Part shown: positions 46,844-54,312 of the stretch, in pieces
Layout of the letters: each line of letters begins with the position of its first letter
Position numbering within the stretch: position 1 is the stretch's first letter
Assembly: GCF_002705925.1 (NCBI RefSeq)
Contig: NZ_NKRE01000001.1
Coordinates: 2,504,870-2,559,181, forward strand
DNA length: 54,312 nucleotides
Direction: 5' to 3'
From: Mycobacterium ostraviense
GTDB taxonomy: Bacteria; Actinomycetota; Actinomycetes; Mycobacteriales; Mycobacteriaceae
Made by a program: the position numbers and the translations under genes
The notes under the pieces: generated by a model
The model's database searches: none
What the model was told of the DNA's origin: nothing
The model's input: the letters and a program-made list of their open reading frames with translations, nothing else

Positions 46844-47055
46844 TTATTCGAACACCGGGGACGGCCACAGTGCAAGGCCCGTCATCGATGTGGGTGGCCG
46901 CGACAGCATGCCGGGAAAAGACGGCGAGGATTTCCGGCAAACCCACAACTGTGTCGGCCGCACAGCGATACGCTGTTGTGGCCGATTTTCGCTGGTGATG
47001 GGGAAGCCCCAGGTCGGCATGACAACGTTAGTCATGGCGTATCGGGAGGTGTCAC

Positions 47056-47700
47056 ATGCTGTTCGTGATCGCGGCGCCGGAGGCGCTGGTTTCAGCGGCA
47101 GGGGATTTGGCCACTATCGGGTCGACGGTCGGCGCGGCCAACGCCGCCGCTGCCGCGAATACGACGCAGCTATTGGCCGCTGGGGCCGATGAGGTGTCGG
47201 CGGCGATTGCGGCGCTGTTCGGTGCGCACGGCCAGGCCTACCAGGCGCTGAGCGGGCAAGCGGCCACATTCCACGAACAGTTTGTCCAGGCCCTGACCGC
47301 GGGCGGGACATCGTATGCGGCCGCCGACTATGCCGCTGCGACGCCGCTGCAGCCCCTCCTCGACGCGATCAATGCGCCGTTCGTCGCGGCTACCGGGCGT
47401 CCGCTGATCGGCAATGGCGCCAACGGGGCCCCGGGGACCGGGGCCAATGGCGGGGCCGGCGGTTGGCTGATCGGCAACGGCGGAGCCGGCGGGTCCGGAA
47501 CGTCCTCGACGACGGCCGACGGCGGCAAAGGCGGCACCGGCGGGGCGGCCGGGCTGTTGGGTAGCGGCGGGGCCGGCGGGGCCGGCGGCAACACCTCGGC
47601 CGCCGGCAAAGCCGGCGGGACCGGCGGGGCCGGCGGGAACGCCATGCTGATCGGCGCCGGTGGCGCCGGCGGGGCCGGCGGGAGCTCAACAAATGCGTGA
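47056..47700 (+). CDS. PE_PGRS protein, probably 3'-truncated at a deletion junction
   Basis: From ATG 47056, with a GGGAGGTGTC ribosome-binding site, a 214-residue protein reads a full PE domain ([20 protein letters not shown]) with export motif SYAAAD, a [20 protein letters not shown] linker and about 90 residues of PGRS repeats ([12 protein letters not shown]). It stops at TGA 47698-47700, just where narK3 sequence starts. PE_PGRS proteins are surface-exposed ESX-5 substrates. Most of its expected PGRS tail is absent, which together with the transporter remnant suggests a deletion fused the two genes. Position and orientation match Rv0279c/Rv0278c. Confidence 0.85.
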   Translation: MLFVIAAPEALVSAAGDLATIGSTVGAANAAAAANTTQLLAAGADEVSAAIAALFGAHGQAYQALSGQAATFHEQFVQALTAGGTSYAAADYAAATPLQPLLDAINAPFVAATGRPLIGNGANGAPGTGANGGAGGWLIGNGGAGGSGTSSTTADGGKGGTGGAAGLLGSGGAGGAGGNTSAAGKAGGTGGAGGNAMLIGAGGAGGAGGSSTNA

Positions 47701-48599
47701 TCCAACTGGTCGGCCTGTTGGTACTGGCTTCAGCTGGCCACGAGGCACCGTACTGGGTCTGTGCGACGTATCTGGTGCTGTTGGCGGCCGTGGGCATCGC
47801 GGCGGCGGTGTTCATGGACAATCTCGAGCACCGCATCGAGATCAACCACATGCGGTCGATCCTGTTCGACCGCGACACCTGGGTGATTTCGCTGCTCTAC
47901 GTCTGTACGTTCGGCTCCTGGATCGGGTTTTCGTTCGCGTTCGGGCAGGTCTTGGAGGTCAATTTCACGGCCAACGGCGAAACTGCGAAGCATGCGTCAC
48001 TGCACGCCGCCCAAATCGCCTTCGTCGGACCATTATTGGGATCCCTCGCCCGGATATACGGCGGACGCTTGGCCGATCGCATCAGCGGCAGCCGCGTCAC
48101 GCTCGGCGTGCTGGCCGGCATGATCGTGGCCGCCGGGATGCTGGTCGGCATCAGCACCTACACCGACTATGCCGCGGCGACAACCACCACCACCATGGTG
48201 GACGACGTCGTCGAGGTCGTCGGGATCATCGGATTCATGGCGCTGTTCATCCTTTCCGGAATGGGCAATGGGTCGGTGTTCAAACTGATTCCGTCGGTGT
48301 TCGAGGCGCGCAGCAGGTCGCTGCTGGTCACCGACGCCGAACGCCGTCACTGGGCGCGTGCCATGTCGGGATCGCTCATCGGAATCTGTTCGGCAGTCGG
48401 CGCACTCGGCGGCGTGGGCATCAACCTGGCTCTGCGTGAGTCCTACCTTAGGAGCGGCACCGAGACGTCCGCGTACTGGGCGTTTCTGGCTTCCTATGGC
48501 GTTGCCGCCGTCCTGACCTGGATGTTGTATGTACGCCGGCCGGTTTCGGAAACAATGGTCCGCGACGCGAAGGCTCCAGCCGAACTCGCCCGGGTGTGA
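47697..48599 (+). pseudogene. narK3: NarK3-type nitrate/nitrite transporter, 3' half only
   Basis: The 300-residue reading from GTG 47697 begins inside the transporter: [20 protein letters not shown] is in the middle of NarK proteins, which are about 470 residues. It holds the C-terminal helices, including LYVCTFGSWIGFSFAFGQ, GPLLGSLARIYGGRLADR (major-facilitator loop) and GSVFKLIPSVFEARSR, and ends with an open C-terminus, so only the 5' part (about 170 codons) is missing. NarK carries nitrate in or nitrite out. A half transporter cannot work. The PE_PGRS TGA overlaps the GTG, so a stray coupled product is conceivable. Confidence 0.85.
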
Positions 48600-48677
48600 G
48601 CACCGCCTCAGCCAGGGGCAATGCCCAGGCAATTGCTTTGTAACGCCACCGAAATTTCCGAAGCTTAAACAGTTGAT

Positions 48678-49820
48678 ATGGCCCAGCGGAACTCTGAGCC
48701 ACTGCGGGGCTACCGCATTGCAGTGACATCGGCGCGCCGCGCCGACGAGCTGTGCGCGTTGCTGCGCCGCCAGGGTGCCGAGGTATGCAGCGCCCCGGCG
48801 ATCTCCATGATCGCGTTGCCCGACGACGACGAACTCCACCGCAATACGCAGGCGTTGATTGCCGATCCGCCGGACATACTGGTGGCGCACACCGGTATCG
48901 GCGTTCGGGGCTGGATAGCTGCCGCCGAGGGGTGGGGGTTGGCCGGCGGGCTGATCGGGGTGCTGTCCGCGGCCCGGGTCATATCTCGCGGGCCGAAAGC
49001 CACCGGGGAGTTGCGCGCCGCAGGGTTACGTGAGGAATGGTCCCCGGATTCGGAGTCGTCGCTCGAGGTTTTGGACTACCTGCTGAGGTCCGGCGTATCC
49101 GGGAAGCGGATCGCCGTCCAATTGCACGGCGCCGCCGACGGTTGGGACCCGTTCCCGGAGTTTGTCGGCGGGTTGCGTTCGGCGGGTGCCGAAGTGGTGC
49201 CTATCCGGGTATACCGCTGGAAGCCAACACCATTGGGCGGTGAATTCGACCAGTTGGTCGCCGGCATTGCCCGAAGACAATTCGACGCGGTCAGTTTCAC
49301 CTCGGCACCAGCCGCGGCGGCGGTACTGGAACGTGGCCGCCAGTTGGGTATCGAGGAGCAGCTATTGGCAGCGCTGCGCAACGATGTGCACGCGATGTGC
49401 GTGGGCCCGGTCACATCGCGCCCCTTGGCCCGAAAGGGCGTCCCCACGTCAGCTCCGGAGCGAATGCGGTTGGGAGCCTTGGCCCGCCATATCGCCGAGG
49501 AATTGCCACGGCGCGGATCGTGCACCCTAACCGCCGCAGGGCACGTCATCGATATCCGCGGGACCTGTGTGCTGGTCGACGATTCCATCAAAACGCTGCC
49601 GGCATCGGGAATGGCGATTCTGCGTGCGCTGGCCCGACGCCCCGGCGACGTCGTGGGGCGCGACGAACTGCTCGCCGTGTTACCCGGCAACGGCGAGGAC
49701 ACCCACGCCGTCGACACCGCCGTGTTGCGGCTGCGGACGGGTTTGGGCGACAAGAACATCATTGCAACAGTGGTCAAACGCGGCTACCGGCTGGCCGTCG
49801 ACACACAGGACGCCGTATGA
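48678..49820 (+). CDS. nnaR: NnaR-type regulator: HemD-like domain fused to winged helix
   Basis: The 380-residue protein joins an N-terminal uroporphyrinogen-III-synthase-like domain (about 10-255; RRQGAEVCSAPAISMIAL, GKRIAVQLHGAADGWDPF, FTSAPAAAAVLERGR) to a C-terminal OmpR/PhoB-type winged helix (about 285-375; LRALARRPGDVVGRDELLAV, VDTAVLRLRTGLGDKNIIAT, VVKRGYRLAVD). This is the architecture of NnaR, which with GlnR activates nitrate/nitrite assimilation genes in Streptomyces and M. smegmatis. It lies beside the nitrite reductase genes. Its TGA overlaps the next ATG by the ATGA pattern. It corresponds to Rv0260c. Confidence 0.9.
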   Translation: MAQRNSEPLRGYRIAVTSARRADELCALLRRQGAEVCSAPAISMIALPDDDELHRNTQALIADPPDILVAHTGIGVRGWIAAAEGWGLAGGLIGVLSAARVISRGPKATGELRAAGLREEWSPDSESSLEVLDYLLRSGVSGKRIAVQLHGAADGWDPFPEFVGGLRSAGAEVVPIRVYRWKPTPLGGEFDQLVAGIARRQFDAVSFTSAPAAAAVLERGRQLGIEEQLLAALRNDVHAMCVGPVTSRPLARKGVPTSAPERMRLGALARHIAEELPRRGSCTLTAAGHVIDIRGTCVLVDDSIKTLPASGMAILRALARRPGDVVGRDELLAVLPGNGEDTHAVDTAVLRLRTGLGDKNIIATVVKRGYRLAVDTQDAV

Positions 49821-50542
49821 GTCTGATCCTGACGGCACACGGCACCCGCAGACCGGCCGGCGTCGCAATGATCGGCGACCTTGCCTCGCGGGTAAGCGCA
49901 CTGGTCGAGCAGACCGTGCACGTTGCGTTCGTCGACGTGCTGGGACCCACACCCAGCGAAGTGCTCTCCGGATTGTCCCCGGCAGCGGTATCGGCCCAAC
50001 CCGCAATCCTGGTGCCCGCCTTCCTGTCTCGCGGATACCACGTCCGAACCGACCTGCCGGCTCATGTCACAGCCAGCGGCCATCCGGACGTCACCGTCAC
50101 CCCCGCATTGGGGCCCAGCCGGGAGATCACCAGAATCCTGGCCCACCAGCTGGTGAAATCCGGTTGGCGTCCAGACGATTCGGTGATCCTGGCCGCGGCG
50201 GGAACATCGAACGACCGAGCACACGCCGATCTGCACACCGCTCGGACGTTCCTGTCGACGCTGACCGGGTCCCACGTGGAGCTGGCGTTCGCGGCCACCG
50301 GTGGTCCGGATGTGTGCACGGCAGTTGCCGATGCCCGCCGAATGGGCGCGCGCCGCGTCGTGGTGGTCTCTTATCTGCTGGCCGAAGGTCTGTTTCAAGA
50401 ACGGCTGCGCGCCTGTGGCGCCGATCTGGTGACGCCGCCGCTTGGCGAGCATCCAGGATTGGCACGGTTGATCGCCGGACGATTCCGCGGCGCCATCCGG
50501 CGTCGATTGGGTAGTCGCCGAATGCAACGCATGCCGAATTAG
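49817..50542 (+). CDS. CbiX/SirB-like sirohydrochlorin chelatase (Rv0259c homologue)
   Basis: The 241-residue protein begins MSLILTAHGTRRPAGVAMIG; the His in AHGT is the typical metal-handling residue of CbiX/SirB chelatases. It has two similar halves, with PAILVPAFLSRGYHVRTDLP in the first and VVVVSYLLAEGLFQERL in the second. Such enzymes insert iron into sirohydrochlorin to make siroheme, the cofactor of nitrite reductase NirB. It is coupled to nnaR by a 4-nt overlap, which supports a role in nitrite assimilation. Cobalt rather than iron cannot be excluded. Confidence 0.87.
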   Translation: MSLILTAHGTRRPAGVAMIGDLASRVSALVEQTVHVAFVDVLGPTPSEVLSGLSPAAVSAQPAILVPAFLSRGYHVRTDLPAHVTASGHPDVTVTPALGPSREITRILAHQLVKSGWRPDDSVILAAAGTSNDRAHADLHTARTFLSTLTGSHVELAFAATGGPDVCTAVADARRMGARRVVVVSYLLAEGLFQERLRACGADLVTPPLGEHPGLARLIAGRFRGAIRRRLGSRRMQRMPN

Positions 50543-50639
50543 GTGGAAGACAAGTTCTTTGCCGGCACGGCTCTGCCGGGATGGCACGCCGACGTCACGG
50601 ACGCTTGATCTTTGGTGACATCCGCGCAATCCTGGCACC

Positions 50640-51095
50640 ATGGCCCATCACCAGGAGCCCTCACGCGGGCTCCTCGACCCGGTAGCCAAGATGCTGCGGC
50701 TGCCGTTCAGCACACCGGAATTCATCGACAAAATCGTCACCGGAAGCGTCAACCAGGTCGGCCGCCGTACGCTTTACATGCTGATTACCACCTGGGACGC
50801 CGCGGGCGGCGGTCCCTTTGCGGCCAGCGCCATCGCGTCCACAGGCTTGGCCAAAACCGCCGAAATCGTTCAGGCGATGTTCATCGGGCCGGTTTTCAAC
50901 CCGCTGCTGAAGATGCTGGGGGTCGACAAGATCGCCGTCCGGGCCTCTTTGTGCGCTTCGCAGCTGGTCGGCTTGGGCATCATGCGCTACGGGGTGCGTT
51001 CGGAACCGCTGCATTCCATGTCAGTGGAGGCCCTTGTCGACGCCATCGGCCCGACGATGCAGCGCTACCTCGTCGGAGACATCAGCCGCGGCTAG
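50640..51095 (+). CDS. TetR C-terminal-like protein lacking the HTH (Rv0258c homologue)
   Basis: The 151-residue protein (MAHHQEPSRGLLDPVAKMLR) contains the pattern of the TetR C-terminal helical domain (VRASLCASQLVGLGIMRYGV, HSMSVEALVDAIGPTMQRYL) but has no recognisable helix-turn-helix in its N-terminal 60 residues. It could be a regulator fragment now acting without DNA binding, or a divergent TetR. M. tuberculosis has an equivalent of the same size, so it is not a recent truncation. It stands between the chelatase gene and the convergent nirD gene. Confidence 0.75.
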   Translation: MAHHQEPSRGLLDPVAKMLRLPFSTPEFIDKIVTGSVNQVGRRTLYMLITTWDAAGGGPFAASAIASTGLAKTAEIVQAMFIGPVFNPLLKMLGVDKIAVRASLCASQLVGLGIMRYGVRSEPLHSMSVEALVDAIGPTMQRYLVGDISRG

Positions 51096-51132
51096 GCCTC
51101 TGCTCGGCCTGATAGGCCGGCGGTCGGCGCTG

Positions 51133-51489
51133 TCAGGCTGCGATCCGCGCGACCTGGATGTGGCCTTCGGTTGTGACGCGCGCCGGGTAAACCGGCACCG
51201 AGACCCGCGGATCGTCCAGGCAGCTACCGTCATCGAGCGCGAAAGCCTGCTTCAGAATCGGTGATTGGACCGTGACCCGTCCGCCGCGATCGCCGACGAT
51301 CCCACGGGACAGCACGGCCGCGCCGGAGAACGGGTCCACGTTACCGACCGCGCGCACCGAGCCGTCGTCCAGCCGGAACAGCGCCGCCTGGCTACCGTCG
51401 TCGAGCAGCACACCGACACCACGGCCGGGAATGAGCTGGTCATACGCACACGCGGTGGTCCAGACCTGAATGTCGTTGAGAAGTGTCAT
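51133..51489 (-). CDS. nirD: Nitrite reductase small subunit NirD
   Basis: The 118-residue protein starts MTLLNDIQVWTTACAYDQL at ATG 51489, with a GGGAGG ribosome-binding site, 14 nt after nirB. It is Rieske-like in fold but, as usual for NirD, has no cysteine/histidine cluster ligands; signature segments are GRGVGVLLDDGSQAALFRLD and FSGAAVLSRGIVGDRGG. It works with NirB to reduce nitrite to ammonium with NADH. It corresponds to Rv0253. Confidence 0.93.
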   Translation of the reverse strand: MTLLNDIQVWTTACAYDQLIPGRGVGVLLDDGSQAALFRLDDGSVRAVGNVDPFSGAAVLSRGIVGDRGGRVTVQSPILKQAFALDDGSCLDDPRVSVPVYPARVTTEGHIQVARIAA

Positions 51490-51503
51490 GATTCCCTCCC
51501 TGA

Positions 51504-54077
51504 CTATGAGCGCATCCGCGGCATGCCAATGGGCACAGGGACTTTTCGCCCGGCACGCTCGGTGAACGTCACGGTCGAGTCGACCGCGTCGGGGGCATTG
51601 ACGAAGGAGACGAACCGTGACAGCTTGTCCGGATCCTCCAGCACGCCCTTCCACTCGCACTTGTAGTTGGCAACATGCCGCTCCATTGCGGCCTCGAATT
51701 CCTGGGCCAGGCCGAGCGAGTCTTCGCAGACGACCTCGCGCACGTGGTCGAGCCCCAGCGATTCCACCCACGGCGCGGTGCGTTGCAGCCGGTCGGCCGT
51801 GCGGATGTAGTACATGAGAAACCGGTCGATGTAACGGACCAGTGTCTCGGTGTCGAGGTCGCCGGCCAACAGCTGGGCATGCTTGGGAGTCATGCCACCA
51901 TTGCCGCCCACGTAGAGGTTCCAGCCTTTTTCGGTGGCGATGACACCCACGTCCTTGCCGCGAGCCTCGGCGCATTCCCGCGCGCAGCCCGAAACGCCCA
52001 GTTTGATCTTGTGCGGCGCGCGCAGGCCGCGGTACCGCAATTCGAGATCGATGGCCAGCTGCACCGAATCCTGCTGCCCGTAGCGGCACCAGTCGCTGCC
52101 CACGCAGCTCTTCACGGTGCGCAGCGCCTTGCCATAGGCGTGGCCGGACTCCATGCCGGCGTCGACCAGCCGCTTCCAGATCAGCGGCAGCTGATCCACC
52201 CGGGCGCCGAACATATCGATCCGCTGACCGCCGGTGATCTTGGTGTACAGCCCGAATTCCTGGGCGATCTGGCCGATCAGAATCAGGTGCTCGGGCTTGA
52301 TGTCACCACCGGGAACCCGCGGGACCACCGAGTAGCTGCCGTTCTTCTGAATGTTGGCCAGGAAGTGGTCGTTGGAATCCTGCAGCGCGGCTTGCTCGCC
52401 GTCCAGGATGTGGTCGGAGCCGGTGGAGGCCAAGATCGAGGCGACCACGGGTTTGCATATGTCGCAACCCTTTCCGCGGCCGAAACGCTCTAGGAGGCCG
52501 GAGAAGGTTCGGATCTCGGTGGCCGAAATGATCTCGAACAGCTCCGCCCGCGACTGGCTGAAGTGCTCGCACAGCGCCTTGGACTGCTCGACTCCCTCGG
52601 CTTCCAGCAGCTGTTTCAGCAACGGCACGCAGGACCCACACGAGGTGCCGGCCGCGGTGCATGCCTTGAGGGCCGGCACATCGGCGCAACCATCGGCGAT
52701 CGCGCACTTCAGGTCACCCTTGGTGACGTTGTTGCAGGAGCAGATCTGAGCCGAATCCGGCAGCGCCCCAACGCCCAACCCACCACCGCCCGGGCCGGAT
52801 CCGGCCGGCGCGATCAGCGCCAGCGGATCCCCGGGCAACTCGCTGCCGACCATGGGCCGCAGCACCCCGTACGACGAGGCGTCACCCACGAGCACACCGC
52901 CCAGCAGCGTCTTGGCGTCGTCGGAGAGCACCAGCTTCGCGTAGGTGCGCTTCACCGCGTCGTTGATGACGACCTCGAGGCAGTTCTCGGTCGCGCCCAT
53001 CGCATCGCCGAAGCTGGCGACGTCGACGCCCAGCAGCTTGAGCTTTGTCGACAGATCCGCTTCCGGGAACTCGGCAGCACCGCCCAGCAGCCGGTCCGCC
53101 ACCACCTCGGCGCTGGTGTATCCCGGTCCGACCAGGCCGTAGCAGCACCCCTCAATCGCCGCCACTTCCCCGACCGCATAGATATCGGGATCGCTTGTCC
53201 GGCAAGACAAGTCGGTGAGTACGCCGCCGCGCTCGGCGATCGCCAGACCCGCCGCCTTCGGCAACTCGTCGCGCGGCCGGATGCCGGCGGCGAAGATCAC
53301 CACGCCGGCGTCGATGGTGTCACCGTCGGTAAGCCGCACCCGAACCGTCGCTGAGCCATCTGAGTGTTCAACGGGCTCAATGGATTCGGTGCCAGTGCCA
53401 ACATGGACGGCGATCCCGAGGTCAGTGATCATGCGAGCGAGCAGGGCGCCGCCGGCCTCGTCGATCTGCTGGGCCATCAATCGGGGCATCATCTCGACGA
53501 CGTGCGGCTGCAACCCGAACTGGCGCAGCGCATTGGCGGCTTCGAGTCCCAGAAGGCCGCCTCCGATGACCACTCCGGCGTCGGTGTGAGCCGAGTTCAG
53601 TGTGTGTTGGGCGCCGGCGCGGATCGCGTCGAGGTCGTCGAGGGTGCGGTAGACGTGACACTCGGGCAGGTCGTGCCCGGGCACCGGGGGGACGAATGCG
53701 TAGGAGCCGGTGGCCAGCACCAGAGCGTCGTAGCTGTGTCGCTGTCCGTCGGCGGTGACGACCGACTTGGTCGCGCGGTCGATCTCGGTCACCCGGGTGT
53801 TGAGCAGCAACCGGACCCGGTCGTCACCGGCATAGTCGTTGCCTGGCAAAGCGAGTTGCCCGCGGTCCCAGGTTTCGGTGTAGGACGTCAGCCCGACCCG
53901 GTCGTAAGCAGCGTCGCCCTCCTCGGCCAGCACCGTGATCCGCCACAAGCCGCTGGTGTCGCGAGCACGCAGTGCCTCCACCAGTCGGTGGCCCACCATG
54001 CCGTGCCCCACCACGATCACATGCCGCCGGCAGGGCGATTCCCCGTCGCGCGCGCGAGTGGTTCCGGCTGAAGCCAT
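51504..54077 (-). CDS. nirB: Assimilatory NADH-nitrite reductase large subunit NirB
   Basis: The 857-residue protein starts at ATG 54077 (MASAGTTRARDGESPCRRHV), upstream of the Rossmann motif VIVVGHGMVGHRLVEAL; the longer frame to 54179 has no family match. The order is: FAD/NAD(P) pyridine-nucleotide oxidoreductase module (1-440), BFD-like [2Fe-2S] cysteines (CSCNNVTKGD, CTAAGTSCGSC), ferredoxin half and siroheme/[4Fe-4S] domain with SCVGSDWCRYGQ and GVSGCARECAEA. It reduces nitrite to ammonium for assimilation. GlnR/NnaR control is expected from other mycobacteria, but no site was confidently seen. Confidence 0.96.
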   Translation of the reverse strand: MASAGTTRARDGESPCRRHVIVVGHGMVGHRLVEALRARDTSGLWRITVLAEEGDAAYDRVGLTSYTETWDRGQLALPGNDYAGDDRVRLLLNTRVTEIDRATKSVVTADGQRHSYDALVLATGSYAFVPPVPGHDLPECHVYRTLDDLDAIRAGAQHTLNSAHTDAGVVIGGGLLGLEAANALRQFGLQPHVVEMMPRLMAQQIDEAGGALLARMITDLGIAVHVGTGTESIEPVEHSDGSATVRVRLTDGDTIDAGVVIFAAGIRPRDELPKAAGLAIAERGGVLTDLSCRTSDPDIYAVGEVAAIEGCCYGLVGPGYTSAEVVADRLLGGAAEFPEADLSTKLKLLGVDVASFGDAMGATENCLEVVINDAVKRTYAKLVLSDDAKTLLGGVLVGDASSYGVLRPMVGSELPGDPLALIAPAGSGPGGGGLGVGALPDSAQICSCNNVTKGDLKCAIADGCADVPALKACTAAGTSCGSCVPLLKQLLEAEGVEQSKALCEHFSQSRAELFEIISATEIRTFSGLLERFGRGKGCDICKPVVASILASTGSDHILDGEQAALQDSNDHFLANIQKNGSYSVVPRVPGGDIKPEHLILIGQIAQEFGLYTKITGGQRIDMFGARVDQLPLIWKRLVDAGMESGHAYGKALRTVKSCVGSDWCRYGQQDSVQLAIDLELRYRGLRAPHKIKLGVSGCARECAEARGKDVGVIATEKGWNLYVGGNGGMTPKHAQLLAGDLDTETLVRYIDRFLMYYIRTADRLQRTAPWVESLGLDHVREVVCEDSLGLAQEFEAAMERHVANYKCEWKGVLEDPDKLSRFVSFVNAPDAVDSTVTFTERAGRKVPVPIGMPRMRS

Positions 54078-54198
54078 GCCATGAAGGTTAAGGGCGGAAA
54101 ATTGCCGCAAAATCGCCCAATGTGACAGCCCGATGACATGGCGCTCACAGCTGGGAACAGTCTGTGTGACTGCGTTCACTATCGGCGAAAGCCCAGGT

Positions 54199-54225
54199 GG
54201 AACTTTAGCGGCTTCGACTCATGTT
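54199..54225 (+). promoter_or_regulatory. SigE/SigH-type promoter for the hsp20 gene
   Basis: GGAAC at 54199-54203 followed after 19 nt by GTT at 54223-54225 matches the extracytoplasmic sigma factor pattern GGAAC-N18/19-GTT. It lies about 70 nt upstream of the small-heat-shock-type start at 54294. Acr2 of M. tuberculosis is known to be induced through SigE and SigH. The match is short, so this is a candidate. Confidence 0.45.
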
Positions 54226-54293
54226 CTACGAGATAGCCAACCCGGCACGGCGCCGGACACAGCTAACTCACAAGGAAGAATCAGGAGATATCC

Positions 54294-54312
54294 ATGAGCA
54301 CTCTCGCATTGT
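54294..54312 (+). CDS. Start of hsp20/acr2-like small heat-shock gene (cut by window edge)
   Basis: Only six codons are visible, reading MSTLAL, after a good AGGAGA ribosome-binding site. In M. tuberculosis the gene next to nirB is Rv0251c (hsp/acr2), an alpha-crystallin chaperone on the opposite strand, and its N-terminus is similar (an Asn-Leu-Ala-Leu start). The identity rests on position and on this short match. Confidence 0.5.

Noticed and set aside
54078..54198. GlnR or NnaR binding site upstream of nirB
   Set aside because: Expected from knowledge of other mycobacteria, but no sequence matched the GlnR pattern well enough to place it.
1..54312. CRISPR arrays, tRNA or rRNA genes, complete insertion sequences
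   Set aside because: Reading both strands gave no regularly spaced repeats, no cloverleaf-type sequences and no intact transposase.

Overview
The window comes from a GC-rich actinobacterial chromosome, almost certainly a slow-growing Mycobacterium. It carries PE_PGRS and PPE genes, a complete ESX-3 (type VII secretion) locus, and a gene order that runs in reverse orientation along the M. tuberculosis H37Rv interval of roughly Rv0251c to Rv0316. All Rv comparisons are from memory of family and gene order, not from a search. The species cannot be named from the sequence alone.

Layout. Positions 1-12000 are accessory relative to H37Rv. They hold a truncated PE_PGRS gene with a perfect 39-bp inverted repeat at the window edge, a hydrolase-cyclase fusion, and a gene-poor stretch with a small membrane protein, a broken lipoprotein ORF and two long palindromes. 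A GH15 glucosidase/trehalase gene follows, overlapping an unusual G6PDH gene, then a PknF-like kinase broken in its sensor half and a PAP2-diacylglycerol kinase fusion. Positions 12016-24111 match the Rv0316 to Rv0306 block: tandem muconolactone-isomerase-like protein, GH16 glucanase, DUF3060 protein, Rv0313-Rv0307c homologues and bluB, with two extra genes inserted (a quinone-reductase-like enzyme and a DUF7159 protein). A sulfatase, a Tam-type methyltransferase and an alpha/beta hydrolase follow.

Positions 28247-43027 (minus strand) carry ESX-3: eccA3-eccB3-eccC3-PE5-PPE4-esxG-esxH-espG3-eccD3-mycP3-eccE3. All eleven genes are open, with several 4-nt stop/start overlaps typical of one transcript. 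Upstream lie an IdeR-like iron box and a Zur-like zinc box, so the system is probably controlled by both metals. Next to it are two decayed PPE genes around an intact SAM-dependent methyltransferase gene. A second, nearly identical Zur box sits between PPE3 and a divergent PE_PGRS gene.

At about 47690 the PE_PGRS gene runs directly into the 3' half of a narK3-type nitrate/nitrite transporter gene, which looks like a deletion scar. Beyond it is an intact nitrite-assimilation module: an NnaR-type regulator, a sirohydrochlorin-chelatase-like protein, a TetR-C-like protein, and nirB/nirD on the opposite strand. The window ends at the first codons of an hsp20/acr2-like gene with a candidate SigE/SigH promoter.

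No unmistakably new multi-gene system was found. The most informative signals are the paired Zur boxes, the PE_PGRS/narK3 junction, the kinase whose sensor is broken by two offsetting frameshifts and a stop, the unusual G6PDH active site, the EsxH zinc-ligand change, and the palindrome pair at 4259-4475.
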